Below, piece by piece: positions 27,527 through 36,456 of a stretch of 64,000 bases of DNA (position 1 is its first letter; every line of letters begins with the position of its first letter). The notes under the pieces were generated by a model. That model was given only the letters and a program-made list of their open reading frames with translations. It was not told the origin of the DNA and did not search any database. The stretch is from Ignavibacteriota bacterium (GTDB lineage Bacteria; Bacteroidota; Ignavibacteria; UBA10030; SZUA-254): contig JACREZ010000003.1 in the NCBI GenBank assembly GCA_016212665.1, forward strand, positions 28,809 through 92,808, in the 5' to 3' direction. Made by a program: the position numbers and the translations under genes.

Positions 27527-28342
27527 ATGAAAACGCGATTTCTTTTACATACGACATTATGTCTATTTGTTCTTCTTTTGTCTTGTCAACGTTCAAAAAG
27601 GGATAATCGGCTTTCACAAAAACAAACCTTGTCAAATTCAAGCATACTGGACACACTTTCTCCAGAAAAATGTTTATCTCTTACAAAGGATGATTCCCTC
27701 TCACTCCATTATGCAAATAGTGATACCATGGTAAAATCACGGAATATAAATGATTTAAGGAGAGAAGCGATAGCCGATGATTCTCTTCAGTACTATATTC
27801 ATACAATCACCAATACGCTCGACAGTAAGCACAGTATTTTTGATTATTGTTCTTTAATAATTCTATATTCTAAAGTAGAATCGTTGTCAAATGTGTATAA
27901 AATTCAAATCGATTCAATCGAAGTTTCCACGGGCGCCTTATCTATGTTTGAACAAAGTATGCAAGTTATTGATGTGAATTACGATGGTTATAAAGATATC
28001 ATTATTTCTTTTACGGAAAATACTGCTGGCAATGTTGGTAATAATTGGTTTGTAACTTACGATTCTAAACAACAACGCTTCTATTTGGATTCTAGCCTGA
28101 CTGCAATGTTTGGTCGACAGGATATTTACATCGATACTGAGAACGAACAAATAACAACTGGTGGAAGAGTGGGTTTGAATAAATATAGTCATTCCGAATA
28201 TCAATGGAATGGTACAATGTATGAACTTTCCGCAAAAGAAAGTTCAGAATCTACTGATGACGGTAAAGCGACTGTTGAGATACGGAAAGAATTGATTAAT
28301 GGTCAATGGCAAATCGTAAAACAGGATACTGTCCAAGAATAA
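27527..28342 (+). CDS. lipoprotein of unknown function
   Basis: 271 residues with a lipoprotein signal (LFVLLLSCQRS, Cys about residue 20). The following 60 residues are Ser/Asp-rich and probably a linker, then a globular region of about 180 residues containing INYDGYKDIIISF-like text (VNYDGYKDI), which resembles the FG-GAP/VCBS-like calcium-binding loop of Bacteroidota lipoproteins. No enzyme motif was recognised. It is oddly placed between the two halves of the AtuA system (18 bases after one and 26 before the other). Whether it belongs to the pathway is unclear. Confidence 0.7.
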   Translation: MKTRFLLHTTLCLFVLLLSCQRSKRDNRLSQKQTLSNSSILDTLSPEKCLSLTKDDSLSLHYANSDTMVKSRNINDLRREAIADDSLQYYIHTITNTLDSKHSIFDYCSLIILYSKVESLSNVYKIQIDSIEVSTGALSMFEQSMQVIDVNYDGYKDIIISFTENTAGNVGNNWFVTYDSKQQRFYLDSSLTAMFGRQDIYIDTENEQITTGGRVGLNKYSHSEYQWNGTMYELSAKESSESTDDGKATVEIRKELINGQWQIVKQDTVQE

Positions 28343-28368
28343 TTACACCAAGACATTAGATCAAATTT

Positions 28369-28698
28369 ATGAAACTCCAACTCTCAAAAATCTGTCACGC
28401 CCGCTCCGGCGATAAGGGCGACACAGGAAATGTCGGCATCATCGCGCTGAAACCTGAGTATTATCCAATTCTGCAAAAGTATGTAACTGCGGAACGAGTG
28501 AAGGAACATTTCGAAGGCATTTGCTTAGGAAAAGTAGAACGATTTGAACTACCGAATCTGAATGCCTTGAATTTTCTCCTTCACAATTCGCTTGGCGGAG
28601 GGGGGACGGTTTCATTGAAAAACGATGCGCAAGGAAAAACCCTCAGCAGTGCAATGCTCAGAATGGAAATCGAAATTGAAGAAACGATTGACATATAG
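28369..28698 (+). CDS. AtuA-like ferredoxin-fold domain protein
   Basis: 109 residues with the signature HARSGDKGDTGNVGIIA near the start and LGGGGTVSL toward the end, which is the C-terminal domain of many fused AtuA/DUF1446 proteins. Here it is a stand-alone gene, so AtuA is split into two polypeptides with a lipoprotein gene between them. It is the last gene of the HMG-CoA/AtuA cluster. Function is not established. Confidence 0.85.
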   Translation: MKLQLSKICHARSGDKGDTGNVGIIALKPEYYPILQKYVTAERVKEHFEGICLGKVERFELPNLNALNFLLHNSLGGGGTVSLKNDAQGKTLSSAMLRMEIEIEETIDI

Positions 28699-28804
28699 TT
28701 TTAGGAATATACAACTCAGGGCTTGAAGCCGACAATTAGCAATATTTCGTCGAACGCTCTCGCTATAAACCATCGCAACCATGCTTCTATATTCAATGTA
28801 CTCG

Positions 28805-29077
28805 CATATTTTCATTATTTGAATGCTTCCACAAAGCACTTTCAGGCAAAAACTTTTTGCATACTTCCATCCGCATGTTGCATCTTCGCAAAAGATTGTT
28901 GCAGGTAAGCTTCCGCAGTGCGCATCTTTGTATTCGCATTGCGCATCCAAGCATTTGTAACTAACAACTTCGCAAAAGAAGGTTGCAACCAAGCCTCCGA
29001 AATGTGCATCTTCGCAAACTATTATAGCAACCTTGCATTTGTAAGGCACAAGGAAGCGTTTGTATCGGGCATGGAAT
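28805..29077. repeat. degenerate array of 21-nt units, non-coding
   Basis: About 13 units of exactly 21 nt in register, for example 28910-28930, 28931-28951, 28952-28972, 28973-28993, 28994-29014, 29015-29035 and 29036-29056. Units start CAAAAG, CTTCCG or CATTTG and end in TCTTCG, ACCAAG or CTTTG, with GCA near the middle. Alternate units resemble each other more than neighbours, hinting at a 42-nt higher unit. The array fills the 437-base gap before prfB. Minus-strand translation is open but runs into the upstream gene and has no start signal, so a coding role is unlikely. Confidence 0.75.
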
Positions 29078-29135
29078 CATAACATGTTCATGAAACACCA
29101 TACACAGTTTTACTTATTACTTATATCAGGAAATT

Positions 29136-30243
29136 ATGTTTGAAGAACTTAAAGAACAATTAACAGAACTCAACGAAAAACTTTCACAACTCCGGAGGTA
29201 TCTTTGACGTTGATGCAAGAGAATCACAAATCGCCGCGTTAGAAGCGCAAACACACGCGGAGAATTTTTGGAACGATAATATTTCTGCTCAAAAAGTGAT
29301 GCAGGAAATTACCAAAAGGAAGGAGTGGACTGAGGCGTACAGAAGTGTTGAGCGGAAATTCCATGATGGGCAAGCGATGCTTGAGTTGGCGGTCGAATCG
29401 GGGGATGAAAGTTTCGCGAACGAACTTGTCAAAGAAATTACAGAGATTAAAACTGTTGTTGCCGACTTAGAGTTTCGGAATATGTTGAGCGGCGATGATG
29501 ATGAGAAGAGTTGTATTCTCACCATCCACTCAGGGGCGGGAGGGACCGAGGCGCAGGATTGGGCTGAGATGCTTCTTCGCATGTACACTCGTTGGGCAGA
29601 ACAGAAAAAGTATAAAGTATTTTTGCTCGATGAATTACAAGGCGATGGCGCGGGTATTAAAAGCGCCACAATTGAAATTCAGGGGAAGTTTGCTTTCGGA
29701 TATTTGAAGGCGGAAAACGGTGTGCATCGGCTCGTCAGAATTTCTCCTTTCGATGCGAACGCCCGAAGACATACTTCCTTCTCATCCGTGTTTGTCTATC
29801 CCGAAATTGAAGACGATGTTGAAATTGAAATCAACCCGGCGGATTTGGAATTCGATACGTACCGTGCTGGTGGAAAGGGAGGACAGAACGTCAACAAAGT
29901 TGAAACGGCAGTGCGCATCAGGCACATTCCTTCAGGAGTTGTGGTAGCGTGTCAGCAGGAGCGTTCTCAATTTCAAAACAAAGAACGCGCACTCAAAATG
30001 TTGAAGTCCCGGCTTTATCAATTGAGAAAAGAAGAAGAAGAAGCGAGATTATCAGCCATTGAAAGTACGAAAAAGAAAATCGAATGGGGAAGTCAGATTC
30101 GTTCGTACGTGTTTCATCCCTATAATTTGGTGAAAGACCATCGCACCGATGTGGAGACAAGCAACACACAGGCGGTTATGGATGGCGATATTGATAATTT
30201 CATCAAGGCATATCTCCTCGAATTCACAACAAAGAAAAACTAA
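29136..30243 (+). CDS. prfB: peptide chain release factor 2 (programmed +1 frameshift)
   Basis: Recognises UGA and UAA stop codons. The gene begins at ATG 29136. Codons 1-23 end at CTT, then an in-frame TGA (29205-29207) is bypassed by a +1 shift and translation continues at GAC 29206 to the stop at 30241-30243, giving about 368 residues. Domains: N-terminal helical domain, the codon-recognition tripeptide SPF ([14 protein letters not shown]) and the peptidyl-tRNA hydrolysis motif GGQ ([11 protein letters not shown]). Without the frameshift the N-terminal 50 residues would be lost. Regulation is autogenous: low RF2 allows the shift and so more RF2. Confidence 0.96.
29193..29208 (+). promoter_or_regulatory. 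prfB: prfB +1 programmed frameshift site
   Basis: The stretch CGG AGG TAT CTT TGA C contains the internal Shine-Dalgarno-like GGAGG, a three-base spacer, the slippery CTT and a TGA followed by C. It matches the well-known RF2 recoding site. Both flanking frames encode recognisable RF2 sequence (YL before, DVDAR after), which fixes the shift point. Confidence 0.96.
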
Positions 30244-30255
30244 CGGAGCAACTGT

Positions 30256-31464
30256 TTGTCAGTTGAATGGTTCATAGCAAAGCGGTTCCTCCAATCTCAA
30301 GGAAAAGGAGGAACACTTTCGTTCATAACGGTAGTTTCCATACTTGGAATTACGCTTGGAACTGCCGCGCTGATTATTACGCTCTCAATACTCTCCGGTT
30401 TCGAAAAAGAAATCAAAGATAAAGTGATTGCGTTTGTCACTCATATACAAGTGACAGGATTTCAGGGGAAGTCACTGCCTGAAGTTGAATCGCTCCCGAA
30501 AAAACTTCGCGATGAACATCCTGAAATACTTTCTGTAAATCCTTATGTTGCAAAGGAGGGGATGATTCGTTCAAAACATTCTGTTGAAGGAATTTATTTG
30601 AAGGGGATTGACCTTCAGAATGTCCATCCGGCATTATCTAACTATTTGATTGAAGGGGAACAACTACAGGCATCGCCGACCGCTAATCAAATCATCATTG
30701 GAAAAAAACTTGCAAGAAAATTGAACGTTCGCGTAGGGGAGAGCGTGATAGTGTTCGGCATCTCAGGTGAACTTCAACAGATGCAACCTAAAGCAAAACA
30801 ATTTATTGTCTGCGGGATGTATGAATCGGGCATGTCGGAGTACGATGATATTTATGCCTTCACCGGAATTTCTGCCGCACAACAATTATTCAGTATGACC
30901 GGGGCAATCAGCGGCTATGAAGTTTCGGTTCGTGATATTTCAAGCGTTGAATCGCTTTCAAAACAATTGTCCGTCTCGCTCGGCTTTCCTTATCATGTCA
31001 CAACGATGTTTCGGTTGTATCGGAATTTGTTCTCGTGGATTGATTTGCAAAAGAAACTCTCGCCCATTCTTCTCGTTCTCATCATCGTTGTTGCAACCGT
31101 GAATATCTTAGGAATGTTACTGATGTTTGTTCTTGAAAAGATAAAGGCGATTGGGATTCTTTCAACGTTGGGAGCAACACGCACACATTTACAACGAATC
31201 TTTTTCTATCAGGGAATTTTCATTTCGTTGATTGGAATAGGACTTGGGAATATCCTTGGAGCGGCAATTTGTTTCCTTCAGCAGGAGTTCCGCGTTATTT
31301 CCTTGCCGTCAGATATTTATTTTATGACGACAGTTCCGATTGAATTCAAGGTTCAAAATTTTCTTCTTGTCTCCGGTGTTGCGTTAGTGTTGGCAATGAT
31401 AACAACATTGCTTCCATCACGAGCGGCATCAAGAATTAATACTATTTCTGCAATTCGTTTCTGA
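30256..31464 (+). CDS. LolC/LolE-like lipoprotein-releasing ABC permease
   Basis: 402 residues, TTG start 12 bases after prfB. Topology is typical: one helix near the N-terminus (FITVVSILGITLGTAALII), a periplasmic MacB-like domain (about 45-260) and three C-terminal helices with the FtsX-type segment. Together with the next two genes it forms an inner-membrane complex that extracts mature lipoproteins for transfer to the outer membrane. The fold family (FtsX/MacB) is certain. The lipoprotein role is inferred from the gene trio. Confidence 0.88.
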   Translation: MSVEWFIAKRFLQSQGKGGTLSFITVVSILGITLGTAALIITLSILSGFEKEIKDKVIAFVTHIQVTGFQGKSLPEVESLPKKLRDEHPEILSVNPYVAKEGMIRSKHSVEGIYLKGIDLQNVHPALSNYLIEGEQLQASPTANQIIIGKKLARKLNVRVGESVIVFGISGELQQMQPKAKQFIVCGMYESGMSEYDDIYAFTGISAAQQLFSMTGAISGYEVSVRDISSVESLSKQLSVSLGFPYHVTTMFRLYRNLFSWIDLQKKLSPILLVLIIVVATVNILGMLLMFVLEKIKAIGILSTLGATRTHLQRIFFYQGIFISLIGIGLGNILGAAICFLQQEFRVISLPSDIYFMTTVPIEFKVQNFLLVSGVALVLAMITTLLPSRAASRINTISAIRF

Positions 31465-32696
31465 TGCAACCTGTCGAATTATTCTTAGCATCGAGATACT
31501 TGTTTGCAAAACGCTCAGTCAGATTTGTGAACATCATTACTATTATTTCGATAGGAGGAATAACTATCGGTGTTGCGGCGTTACTGATTGTCTTGTCAGT
31601 CTTTAACGGTTTCAGCGGAATAGTTACAAAGGTGTTAGTCGGGTTCGACCCGCATGTAAGAATCGAAAAATCAGGCGGATTTGATTCAACTCAGTATTCA
31701 AACATTGAACGGGCAGTTCATTCGCTTCCTCAGGTAATCGCAAGCGCTCCTGTTCTCTCCGGAAAGGCAATGATTATAACAAAGAACCGGAATGTTGTTG
31801 TCATTGTTCGTGGTGTTGATGAGCAAAAGGTTTCAACAGTTTCCGGTTTGAACTCAAGCATTATTGCAGGTGAACTGAAATTTAATCCTTCATCCGAAGT
31901 AGGAGGGATGGTAATTGGTCTAACGTTAGCAGAACAACTCGGATGTATGGTCGGTGAAGAAGTAACGGTAGTCAGTCCCGGTGATTTTGAAGCGATGTTT
32001 CAAACAATAGCAACTCCTGAATTCAAGTCATTTCGCATTACCGGTATCTTTCTCTCGAACAATAAAGAGTATGATGCAAATTATGCGTACGTTTCATTGC
32101 CATGGGCACAAAGTCTGTTTAATGTTGGTGGACAAATACATGCATTGGAAGCACGGCTTACAAACTTTGAAGATGCAGAATTTGTGAAGAATGAGTTATC
32201 AAAGAAACTCCCGAGTGATATTCAAATCTCTACCTGGCAGGACCTTCATCTGGATTTGTATTTTGTTATGATGTTGGAACGATGGGCTGGTTACATCATC
32301 CTGTCTTTAATAATAGTTGTGGCTTCATTTAATCTCATGGGTTCGTTGGCGATGAGCATCGTCGAGAAGAAACGTGACATTGGAATTCTGCAAACACTTG
32401 GAATGACTTCAAGGAGAATTAAGAAAGCGTTTATCTATGAGGGTTTATTAGTTGGCATTATCGGCACAACATTAGGAATTCTTTTGGGAATTTTTGTATT
32501 ATATCTCCAAGTGAACTATCAATTATTTGCATTAGATACGAGTGTGTATATCATCCCGGCAATACCTGTCGAGATTCACGCGATTGATTTTCTCTCTGTC
32601 GCAGTAGTCTCGTTAGGGCTGAGTTTGCTCTCTGCCTATTATCCAAGTAACAAAATAACTGAATATCAACCGTCGGAATGTATCAGATGGGAATGA
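31464..32696 (+). CDS. second LolC/LolE-like ABC permease
   Basis: 410 residues with the same layout as the previous gene: first helix INIITIISIGGITIGVAALLIVL-like region (about 22-45), a periplasmic domain and three C-terminal helices. The C-terminal segment EKKRDIGILQTLGMTSRRI is the FtsX coupling helix that contacts the ATPase. It starts in the stop of the first permease, so the two are translationally coupled and may form a heterodimer as LolC and LolE do. Confidence 0.88.
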   Translation: MQPVELFLASRYLFAKRSVRFVNIITIISIGGITIGVAALLIVLSVFNGFSGIVTKVLVGFDPHVRIEKSGGFDSTQYSNIERAVHSLPQVIASAPVLSGKAMIITKNRNVVVIVRGVDEQKVSTVSGLNSSIIAGELKFNPSSEVGGMVIGLTLAEQLGCMVGEEVTVVSPGDFEAMFQTIATPEFKSFRITGIFLSNNKEYDANYAYVSLPWAQSLFNVGGQIHALEARLTNFEDAEFVKNELSKKLPSDIQISTWQDLHLDLYFVMMLERWAGYIILSLIIVVASFNLMGSLAMSIVEKKRDIGILQTLGMTSRRIKKAFIYEGLLVGIIGTTLGILLGIFVLYLQVNYQLFALDTSVYIIPAIPVEIHAIDFLSVAVVSLGLSLLSAYYPSNKITEYQPSECIRWE

Positions 32697-33388
32697 ATTC
32701 ACATCATCCATTGTTACGATGCGAAGATTTGCACAAATCTTTTTCCTCGATAGAGGGAAAGGAGGGAGGATTGCATGTCCTCAAGGGTATCAATTTGACC
32801 ATTGAACAGGGTGAAATGACTGCAATCGTTGGCGCTTCCGGCTCAGGGAAAAGCACGTTGTTGCACATCCTTGGTGGAATTGACACTCCAACAAATGGAA
32901 AAGTGTTTTGGCAAGAAACTGAACTCAGTACGCTGAAAAAAGATGAATTGACAACAAGGCGCGGAAAGTTTATAGGATTTGTATTTCAATTTCACCATTT
33001 GTTGAACGAATTTACAGCAATAGAAAATGTAATGCTCCCGATGCTTGTAGCCGGAGAAAAAACTTCAGTTGCAAAGAACAATGCAAATGAAATTTTGAAG
33101 CAACTCGAACTTAGTAGTCGCACGAATCATAAACCGAATGAATTATCCGGCGGTGAACAACAACGGGTTGCTATCGGTCGGGCGATTGCAAATACTCCGC
33201 TTGTCATCCTTGCCGATGAACCAACCGGTAATCTTGATTCAGTTAGTAGTTTGTTGATTTATGATATCCTGAAGCGATTGAATCAGGAACAAGGCATGAC
33301 AGTAATTGTAGTGACACACAATGAGCAATTATCGAAAGACTGTAAGAAAACCTACAAAATGTTTGATGGTCAACTACAATTACTTTGA
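32693..33388 (+). CDS. lolD: LolD-like ABC ATPase
   Basis: 231 residues from the ATG that overlaps the permease stop (ATGA). Two in-frame ATGs lie 6 and 15 bases upstream. Walker [11 protein letters not shown]-loop FVFQFHHLL, signature LSGGEQQR, Walker [13 protein letters not shown] and the switch His in VTHNEQ are all standard for the MacB/LolD/FtsE group. It powers the two FtsX-like permeases encoded immediately upstream. Confidence 0.92.
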   Translation: MNSHHPLLRCEDLHKSFSSIEGKEGGLHVLKGINLTIEQGEMTAIVGASGSGKSTLLHILGGIDTPTNGKVFWQETELSTLKKDELTTRRGKFIGFVFQFHHLLNEFTAIENVMLPMLVAGEKTSVAKNNANEILKQLELSSRTNHKPNELSGGEQQRVAIGRAIANTPLVILADEPTGNLDSVSSLLIYDILKRLNQEQGMTVIVVTHNEQLSKDCKKTYKMFDGQLQLL

Positions 33389-33430
33389 ACTAACGACGAA
33401 TTTTTCTAAATTAAACCGAAAGAAAATATT

Positions 33431-33691
33431 ATGGCAAAAGCAGAACAAAAGAAAATAAAAAGCAGTAAATCAATTATCTTCCCATTAGAGAAGCAAAATT
33501 ACATTATCCTGGCGATTGGGTTAATCGTCATCATCGTTGGATATTTTGCTCTTGCATCGAACGGCGTGGAAGGATTTATGCCGTTAGTCGTTGCTCCTAT
33601 TTTACTTGTACTTGGTTATTGTGTGATTATTCCATTCGGAATCCTGTACAAAGTGAAAGAGAAGCAGGACGTAGCAACCACACAATCCTAA
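33431..33691 (+). CDS. DUF3098-family small membrane protein
   Basis: 86 residues with two membrane helices (about 22-42 and 50-72) and the features FPLEKQNYIILAIGL and APILLVLGYCVIIPFGI that characterise DUF3098 proteins of Bacteroidota and relatives. Function is unknown. In related genomes it lies near ftsX-like genes, which agrees with its position 42 bases after the LolD-like gene. Confidence 0.8.
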   Translation: MAKAEQKKIKSSKSIIFPLEKQNYIILAIGLIVIIVGYFALASNGVEGFMPLVVAPILLVLGYCVIIPFGILYKVKEKQDVATTQS

Positions 33692-33780
33692 CTCATATTT
33701 AAAACTCCAACACAATCGAATCTAAACATGGTAAAAAGAAACTCGTTTGTGTAGGATAATAAAGATTATGTAAAGTTAAT

Positions 33781-35985
33781 TCAATGCAATCCGTAAGATT
33801 GTAACAATTGATTATTTGATACTTCGATGATATTGTTTATCGAAAGTGTTCCTCCCTTTTTGACCTGACCTATTTCGGAATAATTTATTCTGTGTGTTTC
33901 GAAGATTGTCTTTATTTCTTCCAACATTCCTTTCTTACAAGAAATGACTACTCGTGATTGGTCCTCAGTAAACAAGTATAAATCATTTCGTATCTCTGAG
34001 TTATAATTAATTACAGCACCTAAGTCCTGATGATTCATACACATTTCTGCTAATGTTATACCTAAACCACCATCACTGACATCATGACAGGAACGTATCA
34101 ACTTTTTATGAATCAATTCAAGCAAGCACGATTGCAATTGCAATTCCTCATGTAAGTTAATAGTGGGTGAATCACCGGTGATTTGATTGTGGATGTGTGC
34201 AAGATATTCTGACCCGCCGATATGGCCAATTGTCGTTCCTACAAGTACAATTACATCGCCATCTTCTACAAATGAATTCGGAATTATATTCCGTACATCC
34301 GAAATTTCACCTAACATACCGATAACCGGAGTCGGAAAAATCGGTGAACCGTTGTGTTCATTATAAAAACTGACATTACCACCGGTAACAGGAGTTTCGA
34401 GTGCTTCACAGGCTTCTTTTATACCTCTGATTGACTCTCTGAACTGCCAATAAACTTCCGGGTCGTATGGATTTCCAAAATTCAGGCAATTCGTAATCGC
34501 AATTGGTTTCGCGCCAACACAGACCACATTTCTTGCCGCCTCTGCTACAGCAATCTTTGCGCCTTCATAAGGATTTAGATAAACATACCGAGGATTGCAG
34601 TCAGTCTTTACAGCGATTGCTTTGTTTGTTCCTTTGATTCGAATTACAGCCGCGTCGGTTATACCTTCAATTTGTATTGTATTCGTTCTCACCATTGAAT
34701 CGTACTGCTCCGTTGCCCAACGTTTAGAACGAATGTTTGGAGAACTCAACAATTTCAACAGACATTCATTATAGTCATCCGGTTCAGAAATAGTGTTTTG
34801 GTTGAACATTCGTGTCTGTTTGATGTACTCAGGTTCTCTTGATTCACGAATGTAAACGGGCGCACCGCCGCCAAGCACAAGTCCTTGCGCAGGAATGTCA
34901 ACAACAAGACTTCCATCCTTCCACATTTTGATTCTGTCTTGTGCTACAACTTTTCCTATAACTTTACAATGTAAGTCCCATTTGGAGAAAATAGTTTCAA
35001 TTTGTGTTTGATGTTCAGGTTTAGCGACAAGCAACATTCGCTCCTGAGATTCAGAAAGAAGAATTTCGTACGCAGTCATATTCTTTTCGCGCAATGGAAC
35101 TTCATCTAAGTTGATTACCATTCCTGAGTTACCTCGTGCACTCATCTCTGAAACCGAGCAGGTAATTCCTGCCGCACCCATATCCTGAATTCCAACGACA
35201 TAGCCGTGTTTGATAACTTCAAGTGTGGCTTCGAGTAAAAGTTTTTCTGTAAATGGGTCACCTACCTGCACATTCGGACGTTTATGCTCTGATTCATCAG
35301 ATAATTCTTCAGAAGCGAAAGTTGCACCATGAATACCGTCCCTGCCGGTAGCAGAACCTACTATCATCACAATATTCCCTTCGCCCTTTGCAACCGCCTT
35401 TGCTATTTCATCGTGCTTGACGATACCAACAGCCATTGCATTAACAAGTGGGTTCTCGTTGTAACATTCATCAAAGAAAATATCTCCCGCAATAGTTGGA
35501 ACGCCGAAGCTATTTCCATAATCACCAATACCTTTGACGATTCCTTTCATCAAATATTGAGTGCGTGCAATTTCGGGATTTCCGAATCGTAAAGAATCTA
35601 ACGCGGCAATGGGTCTTGCACCCATGGTGAAAATATCACGCATGATTCCACCAACACCGGTAGCCGCCCCTTGATACGGTTCCACTGCAGATGGATGATT
35701 GTGGCTCTCGATTTTAAACGCAATTGCCAATCCATCTCCAATATCAACCAAACCGGCATTTTCTTCCCCTGCCTCAACAAGAAGTCGCTTTCCCTTTCGT
35801 GGCAGTTTCTTTAATTCTGCAATCGAGTTCTTGTAACTGCAATGCTCACTCCACATTACGCTGTACATTCCAAGTTCTGTGTAATTCGGTTCACGACCGA
35901 TGAGTTCAATAATTTTATTATACTCATCATTTGTCAAACCAAATTCAATGGCAACGTCTCGTAAATTCTGATTTGTGTCTTTCAT
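33781..35985 (-). CDS. purL: phosphoribosylformylglycinamidine synthase subunit PurL
   Basis: Fourth step of purine synthesis: ATP-dependent amination of FGAR to FGAM. At 734 residues it is the small-type PurL that works with separate PurS and PurQ, which are not in this window. Motifs: SEHCSYKNS with the catalytic His, [36 protein letters not shown] ATP site (about 90-110), and the second AIRS-like half after residue 400. It is the last gene of a minus-strand run from yqeY and begins 2 bases after the biotin carrier gene. Confidence 0.96.
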   Translation of the reverse strand: MKDTNQNLRDVAIEFGLTNDEYNKIIELIGREPNYTELGMYSVMWSEHCSYKNSIAELKKLPRKGKRLLVEAGEENAGLVDIGDGLAIAFKIESHNHPSAVEPYQGAATGVGGIMRDIFTMGARPIAALDSLRFGNPEIARTQYLMKGIVKGIGDYGNSFGVPTIAGDIFFDECYNENPLVNAMAVGIVKHDEIAKAVAKGEGNIVMIVGSATGRDGIHGATFASEELSDESEHKRPNVQVGDPFTEKLLLEATLEVIKHGYVVGIQDMGAAGITCSVSEMSARGNSGMVINLDEVPLREKNMTAYEILLSESQERMLLVAKPEHQTQIETIFSKWDLHCKVIGKVVAQDRIKMWKDGSLVVDIPAQGLVLGGGAPVYIRESREPEYIKQTRMFNQNTISEPDDYNECLLKLLSSPNIRSKRWATEQYDSMVRTNTIQIEGITDAAVIRIKGTNKAIAVKTDCNPRYVYLNPYEGAKIAVAEAARNVVCVGAKPIAITNCLNFGNPYDPEVYWQFRESIRGIKEACEALETPVTGGNVSFYNEHNGSPIFPTPVIGMLGEISDVRNIIPNSFVEDGDVIVLVGTTIGHIGGSEYLAHIHNQITGDSPTINLHEELQLQSCLLELIHKKLIRSCHDVSDGGLGITLAEMCMNHQDLGAVINYNSEIRNDLYLFTEDQSRVVISCKKGMLEEIKTIFETHRINYSEIGQVKKGGTLSINNIIEVSNNQLLQSYGLH

Positions 35986-35987
35986 TC

Positions 35988-36455
35988 TTATTCAACTGAT
36001 TCTAAATGTATAAGTGTCTGTCCTTTTTCAACCCGAGAACTCTTTTCAACATCGATTTTCTTAACACGTGCTTTCACCTGAGATCGAATTTCATTTTCCA
36101 TTTTCATCGCTTCGAGTATTATCAACCCTGTACCGGGAGCAATCACATCACCGACATGAACTTCAACTGCAACTACCAGTCCCGGCATAGGCGCTTTAAT
36201 TGTCAATTCATGCTTGCTTGTACTTTGTTTTTGCATCTGTGCAAGAAGAATGGCTTTCTCATCCAGCAATGTCACCGGAATTCTATAGTTCTTTAACCAG
36301 ACCTCGTATTGATTATCGGCTACTTTCTTTACCAGTGTTTTGCTTTGCTTTAATGTTTGCATGTTCAATGATTTCTCATTGACTTTTATCAAACCATTCC
36401 CATGTTCCTCAATAAGGAACTCCTTCGAGTGAACCTGTATTTTGTATTTCTTCAT
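35988..36455 (-). CDS. biotin carboxyl carrier protein of an acyl-CoA carboxylase
   Basis: 155 residues. The C-terminal 75 residues form the biotinyl domain with the biotin attachment site EAMKMEN (Lys118). The N-terminal half resembles the BT/linker domain that follows biotin carboxylase in propionyl- and methylcrotonyl-CoA carboxylase alpha chains. It lies directly after the biotin carboxylase gene, so the alpha chain is split into two proteins. No carboxyltransferase subunit is present here, so the substrate is not defined. Confidence 0.88.
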   Translation of the reverse strand: MKKYKIQVHSKEFLIEEHGNGLIKVNEKSLNMQTLKQSKTLVKKVADNQYEVWLKNYRIPVTLLDEKAILLAQMQKQSTSKHELTIKAPMPGLVVAVEVHVGDVIAPGTGLIILEAMKMENEIRSQVKARVKKIDVEKSSRVEKGQTLIHLESVE

Positions 36456-36456
36456 C

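Noticed and set aside
28612..29049. Minus-strand open frame of 145 codons through the 21-nt array
   Set aside because: It overlaps the well-supported AtuA-like domain gene, has no ribosome binding site, and its heptad-like pattern is a by-product of the 21-nt DNA period.
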